From: an uncultured Bacteroidales bacterium
Lineage (GTDB): Bacteria; Bacteroidota; Bacteroidia; Bacteroidales; Paludibacteraceae
Length of the DNA stretch: 64,000 bases
Direction: 5' to 3'
Assembly: GCA_946187695.1 (NCBI GenBank)
Contig: CAMHSB010000003.1
Span: 62,001 to 126,000, forward strand
This document shows, in pieces, positions 49,983 through 57,754 of this stretch. The notes beneath the pieces are model-generated. The model had not been told where the DNA came from. It saw nothing but the letters and a program-made list of their open reading frames with translations, and searched no databases. A program made the translations under genes and the position numbers. How positions within the stretch are numbered: the first letter of the stretch is position 1; every line of letters begins with the position of its first letter.

Positions 49983-52211
49983 TTATCGTGTGAACTTCGC
50001 AGAAACAGCGTACGTTCCGGCAGTAAGGCGCACGACATACAGACCGTTTCCTTCCGGCATTTCAAGAGCTTGGTAGTACTCCGCTCCGGAGCTGAGACGC
50101 GTCAGCGGAATGCGTTGAACCATGCGTCCGCTCAGATCAAAGAGCGTCAGTTCTGCCTCTGCAACCGCATTGGGAACCGAGAAACGAACAATCCGCTCGT
50201 TAGCCGAGTTTCCGGCGATGACGTCGATAGAACCATTCTTCTCCGGATTGACAATGACTTGAGTAAGCGAAGTGGAGGTGTCATCCAATTGCGGTAACTC
50301 ATACGGACCCAGATCACGTGCTGTGCCGCTAACATTTACTGCCAAGAAGGGGAAGTCTGCCAGCATATGAGCCAGATTAGGCGTAACGGACGAGGGCACT
50401 TCACAGCCTGCATCAACGAGATTAGAACCCGGCAGAAGGCGTGCAAAACGGGAAGGCATCGATCCATCTCCACGACGAGGAGCTATAGCATCTGCTTCGC
50501 TGAGTGAGACATAATCCGAACGCGAGAAAGAAGTCACCAGATGGTTCGTCCAAGCTAATTTGCTATGAGAGGTTGCCAAGGCGTTATAGTCGTCTGTTCC
50601 CACGGAAATCTCCTGACGACCGAAGCAGACGTTATTATAGTAATACGTATTGGCATCAGAGCCACCTGACTCGAACATGTAGTCATAGGAGTTATCGAAA
50701 GCGAGACATCCGATGAGCACATGTCCTCCTTTGTGGCTGTTACAGTCAAAACCCTTGACGGAGCTGGAGATGTCGCATCCGAAAGCCACGCAGCGGTACG
50801 CATAGTGAATACCCTGACTGCTGCCACCGGTTCCGTTGCCGCCTAATTTGATACCATTACCGTTGCCGGAGAAGGAAGCCGAGCCATCAAAATACTGCTT
50901 TACCCAGAGATGGTCAGAAGCGTTGCCGGATTCCCATGCCCAGCATTCTGCGAGGATCACATCGTAATCGGTCTCAAAAAGATCCCAAGCATCATCAGAG
51001 TTACGCCAAGCGCGGCAACGGATAAAACGGTTGCCTATGCCATTATGCATCTTGCAGGCAAAACCATCGGCATCGGAACCGTAATTGGCGTCATAATCAC
51101 AGTTATGATGCGAGTCACAATCGACGATATCGTTATAGGCACAATAACTACCATCATTCTTACTTATGCCGGGGAATGTATCGGAGAACTTATGTCCAAA
51201 ACCGAGCTGAATACCAGTATCGAGGTTATAGGAGAACTCGCAACGCTCAATACGGTTGTGGGAACCCTCCAGTTTGATGGCATTGTCGGCAGCGTGCATG
51301 AGATGCAGACCAAAGAGGATCCAGTAATTGCCGGTTATGAGCATTCCGCGGTCTCCCACATTGTTCTTATTGCGGTTACAATCCAATAACTGCTGCTCGA
51401 AATCAAAGATCGGCGCTTCGTTCTCATAAGCAGAAATGACAATCGGCTCAGCTGCGGTTCCGGACTGAGAGAGACGAACCGTCAGTCTTCCGTCTGTTCC
51501 CCGCCAAGACATCATATAACGTCCGCCTCGACAATAGATCACATCGCCTGCCTGTGCTACAGAGATAGCTTTGCCGAGGTTATACCACGGATTCTCAAAC
51601 GAACCGTTACCTGTCACGTCGTTACCCTCTGGAGAGATATAATAGGTAGCGTGCGTAGCCACATATTCCGGACGGGTAAATTCCGGATCAGGTTCGCCGG
51701 GCACAACCGTTCCGCCACCTTGACCTTGACCCTGTACGGGGTTTTTGAGGAGAACATCATCAATAAATATATTGCTTGCAAGACCTTTTATACGTACGCG
51801 CACATTTAAAGAGGAGTCTGCCGGAACAGCATGCGAATAAGAGGAGAACGACGAGGTGGAAGATGAGATAGAAAGGGTATCTATCACTTGCCATGCCTCT
51901 GAACCGATCTGGTATGCAATCTCCACTTTCTTGTTACTGCCGCCAGATCGATATTTGAATTCAATCGTGGCAAGGCTGTCCATCACAGGCGAGATCATAT
52001 ATGCACCAGAGTTGTTGAACTTAATGGCGATGACATTACTGGACTTGTTATACTGAGCCCCGCCACCAAACGACCATGTACCCGAAGGAAGATCTACATT
52101 CGTCTCCGTGGACCAAGTGTCGGAAGTAAGAGAGTTGAAGTCCTCCGAAAGATCAGCCCGAACTCCGAGAGTGATCAGGCTAAAAAGAGCAAGAAGTGTT
52201 ACCTTTTTCAT
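49983..52211 (-). CDS. Secreted PL9-like pectate lyase with N-terminal beta-sandwich and T9SS sorting domain
   Basis: 742 aa. Signal peptide (MKKVTLLALFSLITLGVRA); a beta-sandwich at about 20-165 (SEDFNSLTSDTW ... NIFIDDVLLKNP), possibly carbohydrate binding; a PL9 beta-helix at about 190-640 with CDSHHN, SDADGFACK, CRAWRNSDDAWDLF and GNGIKLGG (catalytic-lysine position); and a full type A T9SS domain at about 655-742 (LFDLSGRMVQRIPL, LPEGNGLY-like EGNGLYVVRL, VSAKFTR). Likely a surface pectin lyase. It has a good -7 box (52240-52247). Confidence 0.88.
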   Translation of the reverse strand: MKKVTLLALFSLITLGVRADLSEDFNSLTSDTWSTETNVDLPSGTWSFGGGAQYNKSSNVIAIKFNNSGAYMISPVMDSLATIEFKYRSGGSNKKVEIAYQIGSEAWQVIDTLSISSSTSSFSSYSHAVPADSSLNVRVRIKGLASNIFIDDVLLKNPVQGQGQGGGTVVPGEPDPEFTRPEYVATHATYYISPEGNDVTGNGSFENPWYNLGKAISVAQAGDVIYCRGGRYMMSWRGTDGRLTVRLSQSGTAAEPIVISAYENEAPIFDFEQQLLDCNRNKNNVGDRGMLITGNYWILFGLHLMHAADNAIKLEGSHNRIERCEFSYNLDTGIQLGFGHKFSDTFPGISKNDGSYCAYNDIVDCDSHHNCDYDANYGSDADGFACKMHNGIGNRFIRCRAWRNSDDAWDLFETDYDVILAECWAWESGNASDHLWVKQYFDGSASFSGNGNGIKLGGNGTGGSSQGIHYAYRCVAFGCDISSSVKGFDCNSHKGGHVLIGCLAFDNSYDYMFESGGSDANTYYYNNVCFGRQEISVGTDDYNALATSHSKLAWTNHLVTSFSRSDYVSLSEADAIAPRRGDGSMPSRFARLLPGSNLVDAGCEVPSSVTPNLAHMLADFPFLAVNVSGTARDLGPYELPQLDDTSTSLTQVIVNPEKNGSIDVIAGNSANERIVRFSVPNAVAEAELTLFDLSGRMVQRIPLTRLSSGAEYYQALEMPEGNGLYVVRLTAGTYAVSAKFTR

Positions 52212-52239
52212 GTTCTGTCAAGTTTTTGAATTGATGCTG

Positions 52240-52247
52240 CAAAGGTA
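52240..52247 (-). promoter_or_regulatory. -7 box of the second PL9 gene
   Basis: TACCTTTG on the minus strand, 28 nt upstream of the ATG; the -33 position does not match consensus. Confidence 0.55.
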
Positions 52248-52309
52248 GTGCTTTTTTTGCAAACGCTTGTACATTAATTACCGAAAAATGTGTACAAACC
52301 GAAAAACAC

Positions 52310-52343
52310 AACAAAAAAAAGAGCACTCGCTCTTGGAGTGCTC
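52310..52343 (-). terminator. Terminator of hsp20
   Basis: GAGCACTC (52321-52328), loop GCTCTTG, GAGTGCTC (52336-52343), then eight T on the minus strand. Confidence 0.9.
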
Positions 52344-52366
52344 TGGTTTTTAGGGAACAAGCCTCG

Positions 52367-52819
52367 TTATGAGATGGCGATTTGGCGTCCGGTCTTGCCT
52401 TCTTCGCGTTTGGTCTTCGGCAGGTCGATGGTCAAGATACCATCTTCAACCTTAGCGCTAATCTTCGCTTCATCCACATTGTCCGGCAAGGTGTACTTCT
52501 GTTCGAAGTTGGTGTATGCAAACTCGCGTCTCAAGTAGTGCGCATGTTTGTCTTCTTCCTTGTGTTCGAACTTGTTCTCGATGGCGACACACAGGTTGTG
52601 ATCCTCATCGACGTGTACTCGGCAATACTCTTTCTTAACGCCCGGAGCAGCCAGTTCGACTACATAGCCGTTCTCGTTCTCTTTGACGTTAACCGAAGGC
52701 GCCACATTGCTTGCCGTGTTCAGTATGTCATTGTTCAAAAACTCATCAAATACGGTCGGGAACCATCCGTTTGTCGGCAGCCAACTGTTTCTACGACACA
52801 TTGCATTTTTCATAATCAA
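52367..52819 (-). CDS. Small heat-shock protein Hsp20 (alpha-crystallin family)
   Basis: 150 aa (a second ATG at 52813 is possible). The alpha-crystallin domain (about 48-140) has NENGYVVELAAPGVKKEYCR, the typical A-x-x-x-n-GVL-like segment KVEDGILTIDLPK and a C-terminal basic tail with the IAIS anchor. It holds unfolding proteins. A sigma-54 type promoter (52911-52926) and paired upstream sites suggest stress control through an enhancer-binding protein. A 9-bp word array sits in its leader. Confidence 0.93.
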   Translation of the reverse strand: MIMKNAMCRRNSWLPTNGWFPTVFDEFLNNDILNTASNVAPSVNVKENENGYVVELAAPGVKKEYCRVHVDEDHNLCVAIENKFEHKEEDKHAHYLRREFAYTNFEQKYTLPDNVDEAKISAKVEDGILTIDLPKTKREEGKTGRQIAIS

Positions 52820-52847
52820 TCCTCCAAATTTAGTTAAACAATGTTTA

Positions 52848-52892
52848 ACGTAGTTTGCGTAGTTTACGTGTTTTGCGTAGTATGCGTAGTTG
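52848..52892. repeat. 9-bp word array in the hsp20 leader
   Basis: ACGTAGTTT, GCGTAGTTT, ACGTGTTTT, GCGTAGTAT, GCGTAGTTG. Confidence 0.75.
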
Positions 52893-52910
52893 CGTTTTCA
52901 CCCTAACTAA

Positions 52911-52926
52911 GGCAAATTATGTGCCA
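52911..52926 (-). promoter_or_regulatory. Sigma-54 promoter of hsp20
   Basis: Minus strand TGGCAC, 5 nt, TTGCC, a full match to the -24/-12 consensus. Upstream sites TGCCAAATTGTCC (from 52940) and TGACAATTTGTCC (from 52961), in plus-strand sense, are likely activator sites. Confidence 0.75.
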
Positions 52927-52989
52927 AGTCCCAAATCTCTGCCAAATTGTCCACTTTTCGTGACAATTTGTCCACTTCCTGCAAATATG

Positions 52990-53784
52990 TCATTTCCTCG
53001 ACGCATGAACAGACACATCTATCTGCTCCGTACGCGGAATCCACTCGGAATAAACTTGTGCGGCGGTCTCGGCATCGTTGCGAACAATCGTGTGGAGATA
53101 GTAATAGACAGGTTCTTCGGTCTCGTTGGGCAGCATGGTTAAGCGGCAGGTGAGCGTGTCACCTAAGAACGTCTCCTTGAGCCAGTGGATAGCCAGGCAT
53201 CTAATCGCGTGTGCGTCCATGAATGCCTCGTCCGCCGACTGCATGGCAATAGAGAGGTACGTGCGGTTGTTGACATGTCCGTTGAAATCGAGGTTAATGG
53301 GGTTGACACGGTGTTCAATCTGTTGAAGCGGTGTACCATCCGTCGGGAAACGGCGTTTCTTATGGGTCTCAGAGGTCATCTCCGGCAGAACAGGTATCTG
53401 CGGTTGGAAAGGTGTCATGGGCGCAAGACGATGGGCCTCTGTGTCCAATAACGTCCAACAGCCGTAGCCGTGCGCCACCTCTACCCCATCCGACCGACGC
53501 ACGCGGAACTCGGCATAGAGACGGAGTGTCCCCACTTCGCTGTTCCAAACGGTCACATCAATATCATCCGACCAGAGGGCAGTCTGTTCTTCAAACCACG
53601 CGTTGAACTCAGTAATAACCCAGATACGGTTCTGTTTCACCACATCAAAAGCAGCAAGATGCAGGCACGCCATATAGCGTGCCCAGCAATCTTGATAATA
53701 AAGCAACACGGCGTTCGGCGTCATCCGGTAACGCGTGTCCATGTCTGCCGCCGTAAGTGAATAACGATGAGTATACGATTCCAT
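52990..53784 (-). CDS. Acyl-ACP thioesterase
   Basis: 264 aa. Two hot-dog domains: the N-terminal one with RYSLTAADMDTRYRMTPNAV and VITEFNAWFEEQ, the C-terminal one with the catalytic Asn/His region NPINLDFNGHVNNRTYL. It releases fatty acids from acyl-ACP. Full length for bacterial FatA-like enzymes. It is divergent from the TonB receptor gene, each with its own promoter. Confidence 0.92.
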   Translation of the reverse strand: MESYTHRYSLTAADMDTRYRMTPNAVLLYYQDCWARYMACLHLAAFDVVKQNRIWVITEFNAWFEEQTALWSDDIDVTVWNSEVGTLRLYAEFRVRRSDGVEVAHGYGCWTLLDTEAHRLAPMTPFQPQIPVLPEMTSETHKKRRFPTDGTPLQQIEHRVNPINLDFNGHVNNRTYLSIAMQSADEAFMDAHAIRCLAIHWLKETFLGDTLTCRLTMLPNETEEPVYYYLHTIVRNDAETAAQVYSEWIPRTEQIDVSVHASRK

Positions 53785-53803
53785 AATTTATACTTTGAGG
53801 ATG

Positions 53804-53835
53804 CAAAAGTACAAAAAAAACATGAATTATGCAAA
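53804..53835 (-). promoter_or_regulatory. Promoter of the acyl-ACP thioesterase gene
   Basis: Minus strand: TTTG (53835-53832), 20 nt, TACTTTTG (53811-53804). Confidence 0.87.
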
Positions 53836-53873
53836 TTTTCTGTTTTTTATTTTCAACTTTCAATTATTTTTTG

Positions 53874-53881
53874 TAACTTTG
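53874..53881 (+). promoter_or_regulatory. -7 box of the TonB-dependent receptor gene
   Basis: TAACTTTG with a poor -33; it selects ATG 53912 over the longer upstream start. Confidence 0.6.
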
Positions 53882-53911
53882 CGCGCTTTTTTACAAAAAG
53901 CACCTATTCAA

Positions 53912-56098
53912 ATGTTCAAAAATTATTCATTCAAAACAGGAATCCGTTTCCGTCGGTTCTGCCACAAGGCGTACGCCGCTTTCCGTTCGCTTCACCGCGA
54001 GGTGACCATCGGACATGTGGCGGGTTATATGACCGATCTGGAGATGCTCAAGCATGGCAAGAGTGTGGCTGTGGCTGCCCTCAGCGGTTTGTTCTGCGTA
54101 CCGGTAATGGCGGAAGGTTCATCGGGAACGGCGGATTCCATCCCCTTAACCGACCGGCAACTTAGTCTTCAGGAGGTGTTGGTCGTTTCTCAGAAAGCTG
54201 AAGTTCATTCGGAAGCCTTCCGTCTTATCACACAGGTGTCGCACGCCGAGATAGAGGCGTTGCCGATACAGACTGTGGCGGATATTCTGCAATACCTGCC
54301 TGGGGTGGATGTGCGTACACGCGGAGCCAACGGTTCCCAAGCTGACATCAGTATGCGGGGCGGCACGTTCGACCAAGTCCTTGTGCTGCTTAACGGCGTG
54401 AGTATGAGCGATTTCCACACCGGGCACTATGCGCTAAACGTGCCGATTACACCGGCGATGATTGAGCGCATCGAAGTACTGCAAGGCACCTCGGCACATC
54501 TGCACGGAGCCTTCTCCGGAGCAATCAATATCGTCACGAAACAAACTGTTTCAAACAACGAAGCGCAAACAACTTCAAACAGAGGTACAACCTCTCAAAC
54601 AATTTTACGTCTGGATGGGGGCATGAACGGTTTGGTTCATCCGCAGGTGGCGGCGTCCGTGGCACGCAAAGAGGTGCTGTTCAATATCGCAGCGGATTAC
54701 TCGCGAGCAGAAGGCTATCTGGCGCCCCGTCCCACGGAGAAAGAAGCCCTTGCATGCCGTAACTCGGATTTTCAACTGGTGAACCTCTATTTCCAGACAC
54801 GATGGAGAGAACTCGATGTGCAGGCCGGTGCGCAATGGAAAGATGCGGGGTTGGGAATGGGTTATGGTTTTGGGTCGCAAGACCAGTTTGACGCCACGCG
54901 TACCGCTTTCGCGTCCGCCAAGTACACGCACCGTTGGGGCTCTTGGCGGATAGACGCCCAAGCGGCTTATCGCGCTAACTACGACCGCTACGAATGGCAT
55001 CGCGGGCAACGGTTATACGGCAATTTCCACTTCGCGCAGACCGCTTCCGCCGCGCTGGCTGCCCATTATGCTTCGCGTGTGGGAACCACATCCTTCGGAA
55101 TCAGTATCCGTAATGAAAACATGCACTCTACGAACCTTGGTGACACCATCAATCCAAACGGACAAGTACCGAATGTAGAAGGTTTTCCGCTATCCCAAGT
55201 TCGCGTATTGGATCTGGTCAAAGGAGGTAATCGTTTCCATACGAACTACTATGCCGAACAAAGCTTCTATTATGCAGGTTTAGCCGCTTCCATCGGCATC
55301 AATGGTACATACAACTCCCAATTCGGACACCATCTGGGTGGAGGAGCGAACATCGGCTATGACTTCAAAAAAGGCGGAACCGTTTATCTGAATGCCAACC
55401 GCTCGCTGCGCATGCCCACGTTCACCGATCTCTATTACAACGCCGGAAACCAACTGGGTAACCGCAACCTCAATCCCGAAAAAGCATGGCTCCTCTCAGT
55501 CGGTTACAAAGGAGAATGGAAATTAGGAAATCTAAAATCTCAAATCTCAAATGACAAATCGGACAAAGGCATGCTCACTTTGTCCGCCGATTGGTACTAC
55601 CGATGGGGAAGAGACATCATCGACTGGGTGTATGTGCCGGAAGATACGAAACGACCGTATCACGCACAGAATCAGCAACGTGTGGATGCTACGGGTATAG
55701 AACTTTCTATCGCATACCGGCTTAACGAATGGCTGCGTTGTGTGGCGGTCGATTACGCATACACTTATCTGAACTTGGACCTCAAAGAGACGGGTTCACG
55801 CTATCTCGATTACCTGAGTCATAAACTGTCTATCCGTCTGGAGCATGGTATCTACAAAGGCTTAGGTGCTTCCTGGACGGTGCGCTTTCAGAAACGAGAA
55901 GGTCAGTTCAACAATGCCGAAGGGGCAGTGCAGGACTATCAGCCCGTATGGTTATTGGATGGTTCTATCTATTGGCAGAACCGCTACTTGCGTGTCGCTG
56001 CCGAGTGTACGAACATGACCCATACACGCTATTACGACTACGGCGGAATTCTCCAACCCGGCGCTTGGGCAAAAGTGAGCATTCAGGCGAAACTATAA
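53912..56098 (+). CDS. TonB-dependent outer-membrane receptor with extended N-terminus
   Basis: 728 aa. Plug domain at about 80-220 (LQEVLVVSQKAEV, ILQYLPGVDVRTRGANGSQA, DISMRGGTFDQVLVLLNGV, IERIEVLQGTSAHLHGAFSG), then a 22-strand barrel ending GAWAKVSIQAKL. The layout is BtuB/CirA-like; the ligand is unknown. About 45 residues rich in Arg/His/Phe (FRRFCHKAYAAFRSLHREV) precede the hydrophobic signal core (SVAVAALSGLFCVPVMA). Two word arrays lie in barrel loops (54541-54602 and 55528-55562). Confidence 0.92.
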   Translation: MFKNYSFKTGIRFRRFCHKAYAAFRSLHREVTIGHVAGYMTDLEMLKHGKSVAVAALSGLFCVPVMAEGSSGTADSIPLTDRQLSLQEVLVVSQKAEVHSEAFRLITQVSHAEIEALPIQTVADILQYLPGVDVRTRGANGSQADISMRGGTFDQVLVLLNGVSMSDFHTGHYALNVPITPAMIERIEVLQGTSAHLHGAFSGAINIVTKQTVSNNEAQTTSNRGTTSQTILRLDGGMNGLVHPQVAASVARKEVLFNIAADYSRAEGYLAPRPTEKEALACRNSDFQLVNLYFQTRWRELDVQAGAQWKDAGLGMGYGFGSQDQFDATRTAFASAKYTHRWGSWRIDAQAAYRANYDRYEWHRGQRLYGNFHFAQTASAALAAHYASRVGTTSFGISIRNENMHSTNLGDTINPNGQVPNVEGFPLSQVRVLDLVKGGNRFHTNYYAEQSFYYAGLAASIGINGTYNSQFGHHLGGGANIGYDFKKGGTVYLNANRSLRMPTFTDLYYNAGNQLGNRNLNPEKAWLLSVGYKGEWKLGNLKSQISNDKSDKGMLTLSADWYYRWGRDIIDWVYVPEDTKRPYHAQNQQRVDATGIELSIAYRLNEWLRCVAVDYAYTYLNLDLKETGSRYLDYLSHKLSIRLEHGIYKGLGASWTVRFQKREGQFNNAEGAVQDYQPVWLLDGSIYWQNRYLRVAAECTNMTHTRYYDYGGILQPGAWAKVSIQAKL
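54541..54602. repeat. CAAAC-word array inside the TonB receptor gene
   Basis: Irregular repeats of CAAACTGTTT, CAAACAACGA, CAAACAACTT, CAAACAGAGG, CAAACAAT, translated as an Asn/Thr/Ser-rich loop after the plug. Confidence 0.5.
55528..55562. repeat. Heptamer word array inside the TonB receptor gene
   Basis: AAATCTA, AAATCTC, AAATCTC, AAATGAC, AAATCGG. Reverse complement of the ATTTGAG family at 35506-35533. Confidence 0.75.
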
Positions 56099-56167
56099 CC
56101 TCCCTTTAAGCCTTCTTTTACAATCAACTTGTTTTCACCGAATTACAAACATGTTATCGGAGGCAAG

Positions 56168-56203
56168 TCGGGGGGCAAGTCGGAATTATGCCCCCCGATT
56201 TTT
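56168..56203 (+). terminator. Terminator of the TonB receptor gene
   Basis: TCGGGGGGCA pairs with TGCCCCCCGA, followed by TTTTT. Confidence 0.92.
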
Positions 56204-56204
56204 C

Positions 56205-56798
56205 TTATTTTACCTCTTCCCAGTCGATGTCGGTTACTTCGCGGAGACGGTCATGCAGTTTGACGAAGCGTTTCTCCACTTTGTTGACAACCGCTACTTT
56301 GACCCAGTTGCCGATACCGTCGAGGATGATACCCAGGCCGACGACCCAAGCGATGGTCTCTGCACTCACATTCGGGTTAACGAGGCAGTACACGCCGAAG
56401 CATGCCGCCAGTACACCAAAGCAGCAAACAATCCACCAGCGGCGGAAACCGACACGCTTGAAATCAAACGAACTGATAGCGAGATTGATGCCTTCAAACA
56501 TGAGCCAGAAAGCGAAGATGAACGGCAGCGCTACCATTAATGGAGCCGGATGGAAGACCATGACTGCGCCGAGGATAATCTGCAGCAAAGCAGAAAGGAA
56601 CATCAGTCCGCTCATGGGGATAAATCCGCGTGTAGCCGACCATGCTGCCATCTCTGTGCAACCGCCGAGAAAGAACATCAGACCAAATACCCAAGCCAGG
56701 CTTAACAATGTGGTTCCCGGGCAGAGGATACACATTACACCGAGTGCCACGAGTGCGACACCCGCAATACACATCCAAATTTTAGTACTCGTTTTCAT
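56205..56798 (-). CDS. HdeD-like (DUF308) membrane protein
   Basis: 197 aa from ATG 56798 (MKTSTKIWMCIAGVALVALG). Six predicted helices in three pairs with SLAWVFGLMFFLGGC, ALLQIILGAVMVFHPAP, LPFIFAFWLMFEG and a C-terminal amphipathic tail (KRFVKLHDRLREVTDIDWEE). HdeD is an acid-stress protein in E. coli. It is a paralogue of 19125-19724. A sigma-54 promoter (56841-56856) with three upstream sites links it to hsp20. Confidence 0.88.
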   Translation of the reverse strand: MKTSTKIWMCIAGVALVALGVMCILCPGTTLLSLAWVFGLMFFLGGCTEMAAWSATRGFIPMSGLMFLSALLQIILGAVMVFHPAPLMVALPFIFAFWLMFEGINLAISSFDFKRVGFRRWWIVCCFGVLAACFGVYCLVNPNVSAETIAWVVGLGIILDGIGNWVKVAVVNKVEKRFVKLHDRLREVTDIDWEEVK

Positions 56799-56840
56799 AT
56801 AAATAGAATTAAAACATACTTGCATTTACACCCGTAGAGA

Positions 56841-56856
56841 GGCAATAAGTGTGCCA
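56841..56856 (-). promoter_or_regulatory. Sigma-54 promoter of the HdeD-like gene
   Basis: Minus strand TGGCAC, 5 nt, TTGCC. Upstream sites TGCCAATTTGTC (56870-56881) and TGCCAAATTGTC (56890-56901), in plus-strand sense, match those of hsp20. Confidence 0.75.
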
Positions 56857-56940
56857 AACTGTTTATATCTGCCAATTTGTCTATTCTTGTGCCAAATTGT
56901 CGTTTTACTGCGGTTTTATCAGATATTTTTGCCTAATTCG

Positions 56941-57041
56941 ATCGGCATTGAGCACAGACTCCATGATAGCCGGCACATCATCTTTGAACTCACAAGCACC
57001 GGTGCGTTGACAGCCAAAGCAACCGATACAGAACTTGATTT
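56941..57041 (-). pseudogene. Fragment of an iron-sulfur flavoprotein gene
   Basis: 101 bp with only a few mismatches to 29246-29346. It encodes KFCIGCFGCQRTGACEFKDD and on to SVLNAD, i.e. the Cys motif and what follows. No start or remaining fold is present. It lies 11 nt after the TetR stop, so it may be all that is left of a TetR-controlled flavoprotein gene. Confidence 0.8.
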
Positions 57042-57052
57042 TCTTAAATTAA

Positions 57053-57685
57053 TTATGGTTTGAGGATCTTTTTGACCATGCGGATAATCTCGGATTTGCG
57101 GTGGGCGATGTAGTCTCGCACTTGGTCGTCCGTTTGCGAGAGCAGGTCCTGAAACATCGGCAGCGAGACGAATGTAAAAACCGTCAGCGAAGCGATAGTG
57201 ATCATCAGATCGAAGGGGTCGATTTTGGTAATATGCCCGGCTTGCTGCTCCTGCTTGAGACGTGCGTCAAACTGCATGTACAGCATCGCATAAGTGGGAT
57301 TCTTGACGAATTTCTCCCGCATGTACTTGCGGCGCTCGGGGTTGTTGACCAACTCTTCCAACACAAAGTACGGCAAACGCGGATTGCTCGACAGCGCATC
57401 AAAATACATAGAGATAGCCTGCTCGATGAAGCGGTCAAACGATTCTTCGTTTGCCAGAGAGCGCCCGATGACATTCAGAGCCGCCAAGACTTGCTCCAAG
57501 AAAATCTGTCGGAAGAGGTTCTCTTTCGTGCGGTAATAATAATGTACGAGTGCCTGCGTACAGCCGACCTCTTTGGCTATCTGCGTGGTCGATGTAGCGG
57601 CATAGCCTTGCTCAAAAAAGAGTTGTTGTGCCACTTCGCGAATCCGAAGTTCCATCGAGTCATTTACCATTTTGTCATTTACCAT
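57053..57685 (-). CDS. TetR/AcrR-family regulator
   Basis: Up to 210 aa. HTH at about 15-60 (EVAQQLFFEQGYAATSTTQI, AKEVGCTQALVHYYYRTKEN), then a helical ligand domain. The start is unclear: in-frame ATGs at 57685, 57670 and 57655 all lie in an ATG-word array (MVNDKMVNDSMELRI); alignment to the family favours 57655. The promoter is at 57723-57754. The likely former target, a flavoprotein gene, is now a fragment. Confidence 0.9.
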   Translation of the reverse strand: MVNDKMVNDSMELRIREVAQQLFFEQGYAATSTTQIAKEVGCTQALVHYYYRTKENLFRQIFLEQVLAALNVIGRSLANEESFDRFIEQAISMYFDALSSNPRLPYFVLEELVNNPERRKYMREKFVKNPTYAMLYMQFDARLKQEQQAGHITKIDPFDLMITIASLTVFTFVSLPMFQDLLSQTDDQVRDYIAHRKSEIIRMVKKILKP

Positions 57686-57699
57686 TTTATCATTTATTT
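57655..57699. repeat. ATG-word array at the start of the TetR gene
   Basis: Minus strand ATGATAAA, ATGGTAA, ATGACAAA, ATGGTAA, ATGACTCG. It offers three in-frame start codons. Confidence 0.75.
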
Positions 57700-57722
57700 A
57701 GACATTGCGTCATTTGGGTTTG

Positions 57723-57754
57723 CAAAGATACAACATTTTTGGCAAATCTGCAAA
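57723..57754 (-). promoter_or_regulatory. Promoter of the TetR gene
   Basis: Minus strand: TTTG (57754-57751), 20 nt, TATCTTTG (57730-57723). It overlaps by a few bases the end of the DUF2229 gene. Confidence 0.85.
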
